64,000 bases of DNA from Trifolium pratense. Its lineage: Eukaryota > Streptophyta > Magnoliopsida > Fabales > Fabaceae. The stretch spans positions 26,040,001 through 26,104,000 of the forward strand of contig NC_060060.1 of assembly GCF_020283565.1 (NCBI RefSeq), read 5' to 3'. A model generated the notes under the pieces. The model did no database searches. It had not been told where the DNA came from and saw nothing but the letters and a program-made list of their open reading frames with translations. This document shows positions 25,901 to 36,519 of this stretch, piece after piece. Within the stretch, counting starts at the first letter, position 1; every line of letters begins with the position of its first letter. The position numbers and the translations under genes were made by a program.

Positions 25901-26056
25901 ACTCAACCAACATCGTCTGTTTCAGCAAATAGGCCGGCAAATTGGAGAAACGTTATATTTCTTTCTTTGACAATTTTTATCCCCCTGATTTCTGTGTTAG
26001 TCTTCTTCTTTTTGGATGAAAATACATTTTCTTTTCTGAAAGGTTTTGAGGGCTAA
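23000..26056 (+). CDS. WPP domain-interacting tail-anchored protein (WIT1/WIT2-like), four coding exons
   Basis: Exons 23000-23501, 23619-24757, 25235-25399 and 25868-26056 join in frame to 664 residues, close to the usual 630-700 of WIT proteins. The N-terminal region (EKLVNLHILYIYLLAREND, about 42-60) is followed by the diagnostic QTVEQRRYILRMLEKSLARELDLEKKL block and then heptad-rich coiled coil over most of the length. The last exon has WRN followed by a single hydrophobic segment at about 631-651 and a 13-residue tail, a classical tail anchor. WIT proteins sit in the outer nuclear envelope, where with WIP proteins they anchor RanGAP and link the nucleus to myosin XI-i (family knowledge). 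Introns 1 and 2 are GT-AG. Intron 3 appears to use a GC donor (CAG|GCAGGT), because the nearby GT donor would put an early stop in the final exon. The ATG chosen is the first in frame after the leader acceptor. Confidence 0.9.
25545..25625 (+). mobile_element. SINE-like tRNA-derived fragment in WIT intron 3
   Basis: A box B-like GGGGTTCGATC sits 25 bases from an A-tract, inside the last intron. It resembles the 3' part of legume tRNA-SINEs but lacks a clear box A and duplication, so it may be a remnant. Confidence 0.4.
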
Positions 26057-27152
26057 GTTATGACCTAGGAAATTTTGTTTGTGCAGTTGTGCTTCTCTCT
26101 AGTCCTTTAGCTTCTTCATTGTATATTCAATATTCATGTAATTTTTGTGATCTTAGAGTGAATGTAAACTAATATTACAATAAATTGTAGATTATTCATT
26201 CATGAGTGACAGAACAAGAGTTTGTGTTTAATAAGGCACAAATGATTGAGATTTCTGCTAGAAAAGTGCATTGGTCATAGAAAGATACTCTCTCTTTCTT
26301 ATTATATTACTAGTCGCATTTATAGAAAGTTTTGTTTTTATTTACTTGTCGTTTTCAAAGTTCAATGCAAAATACAACCCGAAGCGAAGTTGGTGAAACC
26401 TGAGCGTAGTTAATGAAAGGGAATACCTATAATAAGAACAGAGCTGACTATAAGCCCTGAGAGCCGCCGGCAAGCAAAACCCCCAAACTCTCTCTCTCTA
26501 AAAAAAAGCTTTATTAGTAAACTCTTGTTTGTTTTATTTCTGATAGCTGCCGTTTTTCAGTTTTCAAGTCAAGCGAGAAAGCAAGTGGAATAATACGATA
26601 ATAAACAATTAAAGATATTATAAGAAAAAGAGAATTTAGGGTCATGGGATGACATCATCCCAAATTCTATCTCCTAGAACAAATAGTCTTTTAGGAAGAA
26701 AAAGTGCACTATGTCAACTTTTATTGTTACAAAGGATTCTGATATGGTACTATTCATCACAACAATATAATCTTAATACTGCAAATAGAAAGTATGCATG
26801 ACCACTAATTCCAAGTGTGCATAATAACCATACGTGGTAGCAGAAAGAAATTCAGGAATAGTACCTCTCATGCTTCAATTTTTTTTTCTTTTCAAATTAT
26901 GATGTGTGTTGACCGCAAGAACAGTGTGGCAATATATGTTTGTTGATAAAGCGAGAATTGGAATTTAGAAGATCGTGTGTGAGAGGATGTTTGGATCGCA
27001 ATTTGATTCATACCTAGTGGTATCCACAAAAAATATCCATAATGGGTAAGTAAAAACCTGTATTTTGTGAGTAAAAAGCCACAAAAATGAGCATACGTTA
27101 TCAATCCAACAAGATCCACCTTTGTTCTTGTTGTATGTTGAAAGAGTCTATT
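26057..27152. other. 3' flank of the WIT-like gene and intergenic stretch
   Basis: The region after the stop holds a plausible 3'UTR (AATAAATTG-type polyadenylation context near 26180). No further gene, and only spurious open frames on the minus strand around 26892-27119. Confidence 0.4.
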
Positions 27153-27369
27153 GCTCCGTTTGGATTTGACTTATTTTTTAACTTATGAAAATAATTTATT
27201 AAAATAAATAAATTTTTATGTTAATTCATGAGTTTTCATTAATAAAAGTTGAATTTTTATAATTTGTTTTTATAAATTACCTTCAAAAATTTATAATAAT
27301 ATATAAAAATTTATTTATTTGTATAAGTTTCTTCAAATAAGTTTAAAAATAAACAAACCCAAACGGCCC
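27153..27369. mobile_element. Fold-back MITE, about 217 bp
   Basis: Ends GCTCCGTTTGGATTTGACTT and the inverted AAACCCAAACGGCCC enclose mirrored ATTTTTTAACTTATG / AAGTTTAAAAAT arms. The CCGTTTGGATT end is a common hAT-MITE terminus in plants. No clear target duplication was read. Confidence 0.65.
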
Positions 27370-27865
27370 AATGTGCTAATGTTTTAACTTCTATGCTAAT
27401 AATTATTTTAAATTGAATTTTTTTGCCATATTATTCTATTATTTAAGCAAAAAAAATTATTTTCACACTTTTTTTTTACAAAAGTAAAATATTTTCACAC
27501 TAATTAAAAAGAGCAAAATATGATAATTTAAAGTATTATTTTTTGTGTTTTTCTTGAAATAAATTTCATAGAAATGTATCAAAATAATTTTTTGTGCTTG
27601 TGATGAAATCTATGACCTCCGGGGTGATTGTTATTATAATCCCCAACAAAGTTTAGGAGCGGGGGTGGTATAGGGAGGTGGGGACGAGTGCGGCGGTGGT
27701 ACAACCCGGGTTTGTCCTACCTCGTTGCCATGCGTACTGCAACATTTATGCATCACTTTCTTTCTTAAACAAATTATATTATCAACAACAAATATCATAT
27801 GTTTTTGTATTGGGTACATAATACCATATGTTTCTATTTCATGGAATGAAATACATTTCTTTAGT

Positions 27866-28040
27866 CTCTAGGAGCTTAGCTCAAGTGGTGAAGGACATCA
27901 CATTTTATATACAGAAGTTGGAGTTTGAATCTCGGACACCACACTTATCCACTTTAAGTGTGGAATTTCTAGGTCAATTAACATACATAAATGTATTATG
28001 TTCGATGTTCCGCTTAGGTGTGGGATTTTTTTTTTCTTAC
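27866..28040 (+). mobile_element. tRNA-derived SINE
   Basis: It starts GGAGCTTAGCTCAAGTGG (box A) and 40 bases later has GGAGTTTGAATCTC (box B), at tRNA-like spacing, followed by a non-tRNA body with TAAGTGTGG repeats. It ends in a T-rich tract. No foldable cloverleaf or CCA context, so not a tRNA gene. Confidence 0.6.
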
Positions 28041-28162
28041 AATTGAGTTGATAATGGAAATTAATGACTCTAAGAGCATTTCCAAGAGTAATATCACTTT
28101 GGGTATCATATACTATTAATAAATGGTCCCTACAATGTCATGTAACACTTATGTAACTCATA

Positions 28163-28465
28163 CTTCCTCCGTCCCTAATTATAAGAGAAAAAAACTCCAT
28201 TTTTTTTGTCCCAAATTATAAGGAAAAAAACCATTTTCAAGATTGTTTTTCCTTAATCTCATAAAATTAAATGCAAATTGCATTTAATTTTTTTCTCTCT
28301 CTCATTTTCTCAATAAAGAACAACCAATAAAAATTGTTTTTACATCATCTTATACAACTTATTCCGAGAAAAACCCACAAAAACATAATTCAAAATATCA
28401 TGTTTTATTTTTTCTTAACAAGTGTGATTTTTTTTATTTTCCCTTATAATTTGGGACGGAGAGAG
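28163..28465. mobile_element. Stowaway-type MITE, 303 bp
   Basis: TA-flanked, with ends CTTCCTCCGTCCCTAATTA and TAATTTGGGACGGAGAGAG. It sits in a segment that begins TAAGAGCATTTCC at 28071, which looks like the left end of a Harbinger-type element. The sequence on either side of the MITE is a diverged direct duplication (ATATCACTTTGGGT / ATACCACTTTGGAT). Confidence 0.8.
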
Positions 28466-28758
28466 TACATATTTTGCTCCAATGTTGATACCACTTTGGA
28501 TGTCATACATTATTAACAAGTGGTCCATTTTATATTTATTTTTTTAACTGAAATTAATGATATTAAATTGATAATACAGTACCTTAATAAGTTACCATAT
28601 CATAAATTTTGATAGCTTTTATGTCACGTCATAGAACTCCAATAATAAAAAATTAAGGTACGGATTATTAACCTATCATACTCTCTTTATACTCTAATTG
28701 AAATGCTTTAACATAGGATCATAACTCCTCACCCGTAGATAGTGCGTGGATTTCTAAC

Positions 28759-29465
28759 CTTGAAGCCTCAATACTCCAAAAATGGCGAAGTATAGTGTCC
28801 GATACGTACTCGATACTGATACTCGTCCGATACTCTTCGATACACGTATCGGAAAAGTATCGAAAATTAATATTATTTTTTTAAAAAAAAAATATAACTG
28901 ATACGTGTTGGATACTTCTCCGATACGCGTATACGTGTACCGGAAAAGTACCGGACAATTAATGCTCTTTGATGATGAAAGCGTAGGAAATGAGACTGAT
29001 ACAATTCGTGTTTTCTTTTAAGTATCGAATGTTAGAGTGTGATTTTACCAACTATGTCTTTGGGTAGTACGTATTTTTTTTATAAACAAATTGTTAGTAT
29101 ATTATATTGTTATGTTAGTTTTTCATTCTTGTTAGGACTTGAATCCTGGATCTCCAACTCCTTAACTCTTAGCTCAACTAGCTTAACGAGTTAAGTTATC
29201 AATCTCACTCCCCTTTTTGGGTAGTAATTAACTTAAAATAAGTAATTGTTACTTGTTTGTTCAATTTGAGTAATTTGAATGTTAATTTTTTATCATTATC
29301 GATTTTAGTTATGTTTGTATATTGTGGAATTTATATATATATAATTTTAAATTTAATTTTTAAATAACGTATGACGGCCGTAAGCCCGTAACGTATCTAG
29401 AATTTTGAAAATTTTCCGATATCACCATATTGGTATCGTATCGTATCACGTATCGGGGCTTCATA
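28759..29465. mobile_element. Non-autonomous DNA transposon with 10-bp target duplication, 707 bp
   Basis: A perfect duplication GATTTCTAAC lies at 28749-28758 and 29466-29475. Ends TTGAAGCCTC and GGGGCTTCAT are inverted and followed by GATAC-rich subterminal repeats (CGTATCGG and variants). A SINE is nested inside at 29105-29222. The 9-10-bp duplication points to a Mutator-like origin. Confidence 0.75.
29105..29222 (-). mobile_element. tRNA-derived SINE, minus strand (family B)
   Basis: On the minus strand it carries AAGCTAGTTGAGCTAAG, AAGGAG and a box B GGATTCAAGTCCT, closely matching the plus-strand SINE at 34643. It is nested in the 28759-29465 element. Confidence 0.7.
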
Positions 29466-29519
29466 GATTTCTAACTATTGACATTTTATCGATCTACTAA
29501 AATTAATTTCATTTTTTTA

Positions 29520-29640
29520 TCCGGGCTAGGAGGGAAAAAAAAACGTAACCCTAAATCGGAATTCTCTTATTTAAGATGCCGGCGATGCAAATAAAACCAA
29601 TGAACTAGCATGTAGCCGCCGCTGTCTTCATTTTTCATCC
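29520..29640 (+). promoter_or_regulatory. Possible promoter of the snoRNA transcript
   Basis: A telo-box-like AACCCTAAA lies at about 29552-29560, and TTATTTAA a little downstream could act as a TATA element. Telo-boxes are typical of plant snoRNA and ribosomal-protein gene promoters (family knowledge). The position, about 300 bp before the first snoRNA, fits but is not proven. Confidence 0.35.
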
Positions 29641-29910
29641 TTTACATTTTTTCTCTCTTCTTTCTTTCACTATTTTTATCATAATGCACCACGTAGCCCC
29701 TTGCATCTTCAAGTTTAGTTGCAAGGAAATTACGAGAAGGTTTTAAATGTGCAAAATTTAATCATGGCAATTCAATTTCATGCTTTTTGGGGTGTAGATC
29801 TCAGTTTTTCATCACCCATTATGCATTTATTTTTTGAAATTGCCAAATTATCTTAATGAAGTAGTTAATATTACTATAATGTATTGATAAGTGATTATTG
29901 CTTTTCAATT

Positions 29911-29996
29911 AGCAAAGCAAAATGATGAAGTAATTTTGTCTGAAACTGATGTGGATTGTTTCATATATACCTTCAAAGTTCTCTGATTGCTTTGCT
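29911..29996 (+). ncRNA. Box C/D snoRNA, copy 1
   Basis: A perfect 9-bp terminal stem AGCAAAGCA / TGCTTTGCT brackets a box C ATGATGA (29922-29928), a box D' CTGA (29940-29943), a C'-like TGATGTG (29947-29953) and a box D CTGA (29983-29986). Box order, spacing and total length (86 nt) are those of a C/D snoRNA, which guides 2'-O-methylation in the nucleolus with fibrillarin. The 11 bases before box D, TTCAAAGTTCT, are complementary to AGAACTTTGAA, a sequence I recall from a conserved 5' part of plant 25S rRNA. The base paired five positions from box D would be the C of AGAAC. The target is from memory; the structure is read directly. Confidence 0.8.
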
Positions 29997-30267
29997 CTTT
30001 GGTTTTTATAATTTGATTGTTTAATTCAATATACCCTTTTATATGTTTTACCCCTTTTGTTAATTTAGGGTTTTATGTTCTGATTTTTCAATTAAATCTT
30101 AAGCTATTTTCATAGTTGTTTACATTTGGTTGATTCTATAAGCACTGGTGTATGTATGCTGCTTAGAAAGTTGGTTGATTCTATAACCTTTAATTTTATT
30201 TGTTAGCTTACTTTTTTATCTTATCTTGTTCCAAGATATTTGTTATTTGGGGCTGGTTTTTGTAGAA

Positions 30268-30355
30268 AGCATAGCAAAATGATGAGGTTTTAATATCTGA
30301 ATATTATGTGGATTCCTAATTTAAATGGTCTTCAAAGTTCTCTGATTGCTTTGCT
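30268..30355 (+). ncRNA. Box C/D snoRNA, copy 2 (paralogue of copy 1)
   Basis: It lies 357 bp downstream of copy 1 and keeps the same architecture: stem AGCATAGCA / TGCTTTGCT with one mismatch, box C ATGATGA (30279-30285), D' CTGA (30297-30300), a degenerate C' (TTATGTG) and box D CTGA (30342-30345). The guide TTCAAAGTTCT next to box D is identical, while the sequence before D' and the middle have diverged. Conservation of boxes and one guide against a changed background argues that both are functional and that the D-side guide is the one under selection. Confidence 0.8.
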
Positions 30356-31455
30356 TGTTTTGCTATGAGAAGTTGTAATTTGCCCCTTTATAAAATGGCG
30401 AATTCTTCGGTACACATATGGATATGTACCGGTACTTTTGCAGTTAAACTGGTGTATGTTTGATGTGTATATCTAGTTTATGTTTAGAATACGTCATGTT
30501 AATTTGATATTGATGTGTTTTAAAAATGTATGCAAGCACCAAAATATCTGATCTGATGTGCATTAATCTGTCAGATTATACGAGCATGGTGCAACAAAAA
30601 AATTTCCTTAGTTTTTAGCTGATATTTGTCTTTATAAAGTGGCAAATGAAGTAAAACTGGGGCAGGACATTCTTGATTGTAATCCAACTTTTTAAACTGG
30701 TGTTGTACATTCTTTTTTGTTTATGTATGTAATGTCATCATTAGGAAGCTATGTTCTTGTTGATTTAACCTGTTAAGTTATTATTATTGCAAACAATTTG
30801 ATAGCTATAGTTTCATTTCAGTCCTTCCATACAAGTTATACAAGTTTCTGCTGCATTTTTTTCAAGGAAGCAATAGGTTTGATTTGATTTTGACAAAGAT
30901 ATATTACCGAAGCAGTATACAGATTGCAGGTTCAGACAAACAATGGAATGTCCAAACAAGTATTTCCTCCTACCATTAGAGTTCGGTTTGGTAACCGAAC
31001 TCTTTTGAGAACTATAACTGAACTGTAAAGCAAACTGTGTTTCCAAAAACTGTGTTACTCTTGAGAACTAGAATTAAACTCTACCCCTAACTGTTTTTAC
31101 TTTGAAACCAAAATAATATCTTTCAAAACCCTCAAATTAGATTACGTAAGACCTAAAATCAATGAACTGAAAAACTGAGATGATCTCTAGCAATGCTTTG
31201 TTGCTACAAACCTTATTACAATAGCATTGTTGTCACCATCCGACACTGAGATGAACCACAATGCTGTTCTGACTACTAGAAGCTCTGTCCGGAGCTGTGC
31301 TATGCATAGCAGCACTGTTGGGAAAGATTCTTCTGTCATGCCATACTTGTTGCAACATTAACTTTGAATCCCTCTGCACTTTCACAATGCAGTATAATAG
31401 TACAATGAAAAAAAATCCTCTACTCTACTGGATTTGTTTGTTATAGGTGTTTCTG
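30356..31455. other. Downstream of the snoRNA pair; one coding-like fragment
   Basis: No full gene is visible. On the minus strand 31227-31367 is open for about 47 codons with even codon use (…VWHDRRIFPN…STAPDRASSSQNS…) after a possible acceptor GTGCAG. I do not recognise it. The remainder resembles intron or intergenic DNA. Confidence 0.3.
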
Positions 31456-32330
31456 TTTTTTTTTTTTTTTTGAACAGCTTAATTTTATTAGAAAGCTCTG
31501 CATCTAAATACAAGGAATATTTGAGGAGGCAAGGAAACCAACCACTTGAAAAGTGGAGAACCAAAACAACCCCAACGAGAGGCTTAACAAACTGGCAACA
31601 AGGCAGCACAGGGCAGCAAAAACAAGACACAAATAGCGCCTCATCTCATAAAACAGTCCGTTGGACTCCACCTCCATTCGTATAAGAGACACGGAGTATT
31701 TGCCATGTTACCAATAAACCAACACCAAGATTGGAATTTAATATGGTCCACCAGCTCTTCAATAACCTAAGACTTTGTTATTAAAAACACACTCATTTCT
31801 AAATCTCCGAATAGACCACATGAAAGCATTCCATATGAGTGTCAAGCATTCTCTCATAAGATGATTACCAAACCCAGCCATCTCATAAGATCATACCAAG
31901 CTTTGGACACATACATTAACACAGTGGAGAAACAAATGAGCAGATGTTTCCATTGCCAAACCACAAAACACAATTTATTTGCTAATGTTGTAACACCCCT
32001 GGCTTTTGAAGATTGTCTGTGGTTGGAAGTCGATCCAACATCATTTGCCAAGAGAAAGCTCACACCTTTGACGGTGCCCCACACTTCCATAAATTATTAA
32101 ATGCAAATTTATCGGCTGGATCCATAATGCGCTGCTCACTAAGAGCATTTTGCAGCAAAGCATAACAAGCTTTAACCGAAAAGCCTTCTTCCCTATTCTC
32201 ACGCATACCCAGGTATCACCCTTATCTGATGGACGTTTTTCTGTTTTCCTATATATCTTTTGCCAGACTTTAAGATTGCAACAAATCAGTTTGATTCCCC
32301 CAAAAACTTCATAGAACATTTGCAAGTATA
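31456..32330 (-). mobile_element. LINE (L1-type) 3' fragment, minus strand
   Basis: The minus strand encodes a decayed C-terminal reverse-transcriptase/zf-RVT region, for example ETSAHLFLHC and WSIRRFRNECVF, interrupted by stops and frameshifts. It ends AATAAAATTAAGCTGTTC followed by a poly(A) tail (poly-T on the plus strand, 31456-31471). The 5' part is missing, as is usual for LINE copies. Confidence 0.75.
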
Positions 32331-33719
32331 CAAATTATCGTTAAGTAATACGAGTTACCGAACCTCGTGGATTGTGTTTAACCAACAACAAAGTTATTGA
32401 ACATATATGTCCTAGGTGCAAAATAGTAACCATCTGGGGAAGTTTCATAGACACAAACAATTATAACAAAGTTATAAAAAATTGATTTCAAAGAACAAGT
32501 AACAAAGTGGATTGAACTTCATGGAATCCTCAAAATTCATAGTATTTGGTAGCAAGAATGAATCCTCGTGAATTACTCCTTTGTGCTAAGATAGATTTAA
32601 CAAAATGATGAATTCCAATCTCTTGGATTTTCATCCTCTCTATTAATCATGACTTTCTGAAATCAAATAATACTTGGTGTAAGGTTTTTCCTTTGTTGTA
32701 TTCCTATGTCATACATTGTTTTTTTCTTTTTCAAACGAGTATGCATTAATGTGTTTTCATTGTCGGATCTTAATGTTTTAACTTTTAAGATACTATCTTA
32801 GTTGTACTCGGTTTGTGATTCTGCTCTATGACTAGTGGCTAATTGCTTTTGGTTTGGTTTGTTTGATACTTGGATTAAAGTATTAAACCCACTTTAGTAG
32901 CAGTGGAAGATGTAATTGTGTGATGATATGTTGTCACTAGTGATTACGTCGACTCTCCACAGTGATGATGTAGAACAAGTTCTCAAAATCCAGATGTTAC
33001 GTTAACTCCTTTTTTTACCGAGTGAAATCCAAACACTGAGTCAATCAGTAACTTAAATTTAATAATTTTATTTGTTTATAAATTTAAGTGTTATGAATAT
33101 TAATTAATTAATTAAAAAAATCATAAATTAAAAATAAAATTTAAATATTAGATAATTCACATTTAATTGATTTTTTTTTTTCATTCTCATTAGTTAAATT
33201 AAATATGACTAGTCATGTATTTTAATGTCAAATAAATACCAATTATATGGCCATTAATATATCTTGTGAAAAAATAATATCTTTAATTTTTTTTATTTTT
33301 TTCATGTATTAAATATGACCTTTTTTTTTTGAAACATTAAATATGACATTTTGAATCATTCTTTGTTTAATACAGTAATGTGTCCTTAGACCGACCCTAG
33401 TTGATTTGTAATAGAACCACGATCAAGGACACATTTTTTGATAGATTTCCTAATTTGTCTGTGGGCATAAGAGTAAATTGATGATAAGATAGATGATTCA
33501 GACTTTTTTACCCTTAATTTATTTAGTAAAAGTAAAATACATTTTTTTAAAATTTTTAAATGGGTTAAAAAAAAATCATTAACAAAGTTTTTGGTAAAAA
33601 ATTTAAGAATCAAATATTGGAGACAGCAGGGTAGAGAATTTTATCTAAAAATAAATTACTGTAGTGATTTTTGCAAGAAAATAAAACAAAATAGCCTATG
33701 ATACATTATTTATAAAATA
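32331..33719. other. Intergenic stretch, nothing recognised
   Basis: AT-rich sequence with only short open frames; no transposon ends or coding similarity identified. Confidence 0.4.
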
Positions 33720-33963
33720 CTAGCGTGTCAGGCAGGCGCGTTCCGCGCCTACCCGTGTCTAACTTATGTCAAAAAAAAAGATATGTCTTATGTTATGGTG
33801 AGTTTGATAATAAAAAAAATTTTGCTGCTGAAAGATGTATCTTATGTTGAGTTTGTTAATAAAAGATTTTTGTTGCTACTAAAAAAATCAAGGATATTGT
33901 TGGTATTATGAAAAGTCCACACAAAAACTCATGTATCCTCTTTATATATAGCATAGACATAGA
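33720..33963 (-). mobile_element. Mini-Helitron, apparently complete, 244 bp
   Basis: On the minus strand it starts TCTATG directly after an A and ends CTAG directly before a T, the A/T insertion site of Helitrons. Eleven bases before the CTAG is a perfect hairpin GGCGCG-GAA-CGCGCC. No coding capacity. Boundaries follow from the terminal bases; there is no target duplication, as expected for the class. Confidence 0.65.
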
Positions 33964-33981
33964 TAATAAACATATACTAAT

Positions 33982-34150
33982 CGTTAGTTGATTCAGTGGT
34001 GATTGACGCTGAACTTGGTAGGAGGATCACGGTTCGATCCTCGCAATTGCGATCGAGAGGGGCTGAAATCACTTGATGCCAGAACTGACCCCCGAACCAG
34101 ATTAAAATGGTGGTGTAAAGGCAAAAATATAATAAATATAAAAAAAAAAA
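33982..34150 (+). mobile_element. tRNA-derived SINE (family A)
   Basis: Box A-like TTAGTTGATTCAGTGG and box B GGTTCGATCC at tRNA spacing, then a body with CCAGAACTGACCC and AACCAGATTA, ending in an A-rich tail. It shares this body with the minus-strand copy at 4802. Confidence 0.75.
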
Positions 34151-34642
34151 TTAAACATAGCCTCATTATACATTAGGTGTATATACTATATATCATGATA
34201 GAGGGGAGGGAGGGGCTGCAGCCCTTGGCTGCCCCCTTTAGATCTGTCCCTGCCCATGATTTTCATAACTGCTGTTTGTGTCCATAATGTTGTGCATGAA
34301 TAGCCAATACTATGCTAGTATTTAAGTTTTGTTTTCTAGTTTCATTTTAAATTTTGCTGCCTAATTTTGCCGTTTGGTAATAGTGACTTTCATGACTTTT
34401 AGTGCCACAATTATGCAGATTGTTTGTCAACAGCGGTCGTGTGTTTAAGAATTCCAATTTTGTTATATATCTTAGCCTGTATTATTTTTTATGTTTAACC
34501 AAAATTGTTGATGTTGACTTGAAATATCTTTCATTTAGAAAAATGGTATGGTTCGGTTGATACATAAATAGTTCGGTTCTTTTCTGTTCAATACATATTG
34601 GAAATTGAAATCGTTTAGTTGGAATAAAACTAATCAATTTGA

Positions 34643-34783
34643 GGGTGGGATAGGTAGCTCAACTGGTTAAGCTAGTTGAGCTAAGGGTTAAGGAGTAAGA
34701 GATCTAGGGTTTAAGTCCTAGTAAAGGAGAAAAAACTAACACAACATTATAATACTAACAACTAACGTTGCTTAAAAAAAAAA
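34643..34783 (+). mobile_element. tRNA-derived SINE (family B) with target duplication
   Basis: Box A TAGCTCAACTGG, box B GGGTTTAAGTCC, then an A tail of about 13. The duplication AACTAATCAA(T/C)TTG flanks it with one mismatch (about 34628-34641 and 34785-34798), typical of LINE-mobilised SINE insertion. Confidence 0.8.
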
Positions 34784-34799
34784 AAACTAATCAACTTGG

Positions 34800-35608
34800 A
34801 ACCGGTTTTGTTCTATGTATAGAACCCATTTCGCGGGTATAAAGAACTAGTTTATGACTGGTTTGGTTATGGAACCGAAAATTATTTTGGATTGGTTCAC
34901 ATTCATACTTTGAATGTATGATGTGTCAAAGTAGGATTATATTCCCAAATATGTATATGTAAAATGTGTCATTGTACAGACTTGTTGGATTAATTGTTAT
35001 AATTGAAATGGATTTTAGATGCAAGAAATTAATATCCAATCTTATCGGATTAAGTCTAAAAGACAATCTTAGTAGGCTGTTTGCTGGTTAGGCTACTTTG
35101 TCAATTAGGATGCAAACAGAGCAAAACCTTCCAACTTTTAAGGTCATCCTCACTGCATGTTTGATATTACGATGGGTTTGCTGAAATTACAATGAGTTAA
35201 TGTGATTTTATAAAAGTTACCCTATGTATAGCTTTTGAAAATTTTAGTGATTTGTCATATAATTTTGTCAAACTCACCACAACTCCGTAAAGAATATAGG
35301 ATCCCTCATGGTCATCCATATTAAAGCTCAGCATCAGGCTAGCTCTCAGCTATAGCAGCAAATTATACAATATTTCTTAGAGTCAAAGTTTTTATTTGTT
35401 GGACGCCTCAACCTTTGGGGCGCGTTAAATTGAAAACGAATGGTGCTGAACTTGGTAGAGAAGACCAAGTTTTATTAGAAAAAGATTATGTTTGGTCTCC
35501 CTCGTTATATAGTCCTCCGATAACGGCAATACAAATGCTCTTCCCTAATAGAATTTTATAATAGCCTCAACATCTTGAACAATTTCATCTCGTTGGAGCA
35601 TCCTCGGG
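34800..35608. other. Intergenic stretch before the gypsy remnant
   Basis: No gene. The part from 35400 onward may belong to the decayed gypsy element that follows, but I cannot read pol domains in it. Confidence 0.3.
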
Positions 35609-36000
35609 CAAATAGTCAAGAGCGGTATCGAACAAGGTAATCCTTAATGGCATGAAGAAGAAACTTGATAGACCAAAGGTTTTTGAAACAATTTTTGGCT
35701 AAACTTTACTTATCTCAGGGCCAAACTATGGATTACCATGACCCCTTCCCCTAGGAACCAGAGTGTTAATAAAAAAGGTTGTTTGGCTGAAGTGTTGCAC
35801 CAAGTGTTGTGGTCCCATACAACACCACATTCATCAATAGGTGAAGCTCCTTTTAGATTAGTATATGGTTCTGATGCAATGATTATGTGGAGATCAAAAT
35901 TACCGATGAAGGGAATACACACACATATAAGAAGAATGAGCTCACTCTAAAAAACAACATAGACCTAATTGACAAAATTAGAGAAAAGACCCACATACAA
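35609..36000 (+). mobile_element. Ty3/gypsy integrase remnant
   Basis: In shifting frames the plus strand gives NKVILNGMKKKLD, then EVLHQVLWSHTTPHSSIGEAPFRLVYGSDAMI, then NNIDLIDKIREKTHIQE. This is the order seen at the C-terminal side of plant gypsy integrases. At least two frameshifts and stops are present; no LTR was paired with it. Confidence 0.8.
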
Positions 36001-36511
36001 GAGCATTATAAGGGTTATCTTTCTTCCCAACGTCTCCCGCACCCCCTAATTTTTCATAAATACCCGTCCAAGTTCTAGATCTTGAAGCTTGTTTATTAGT
36101 TGTCCGAGTTCTAGAGTTTGAACTAGGGGAATGATCAATGGTCATAGTCTTGGCCCTTAGCTGGTGGATTATTTTGATTGGTATTTGCAAAGTTGCTGCC
36201 TCTTATTCGGCGAATTGATTTCCTCGCTCGAGTCTATAAATATTGCCTTTCATTCTTATTTTTCATCATTCACCCTCCTCTTCTCTTTTCTCTCAACTAT
36301 CTTCTTGTCAGTTTATTTCAAAAGTTCATGCCTAACCGACGATCATAATCAGTCGTTGACCAATCATAAGATTCTCATAATTAATTAGTCAAAAATTATC
36401 TGTTAAGCTGTGATGATTGAGAATGTTATGATTGGTTAAACGGAAACTCTTGAGTTCCTTTAGAATGTCAACGCAAATGAAACTTTTCATGTGTTGAGGG
36501 GTTATTCCACC
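36001..36511. other. Intergenic stretch, possibly more of the gypsy remnant
   Basis: No recognisable domain or transposon end. Open frames are short and overlap on both strands. Confidence 0.3.
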
Positions 36512-36519
36512 TCTGTGGG

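Noticed and set aside
30533..30592. Possible H/ACA snoRNA (GCACCA...TGGTGC stem followed by ACA)
   Set aside because: Only one weak hairpin and no clear hinge box; cannot be separated from chance.
34014..34060. tRNA-like box A/box B sequences (here and at 4880, 27870, 34650)
   Set aside because: They lack a foldable acceptor stem and occur as repeated units with A tails, so they are SINEs, not tRNA genes.
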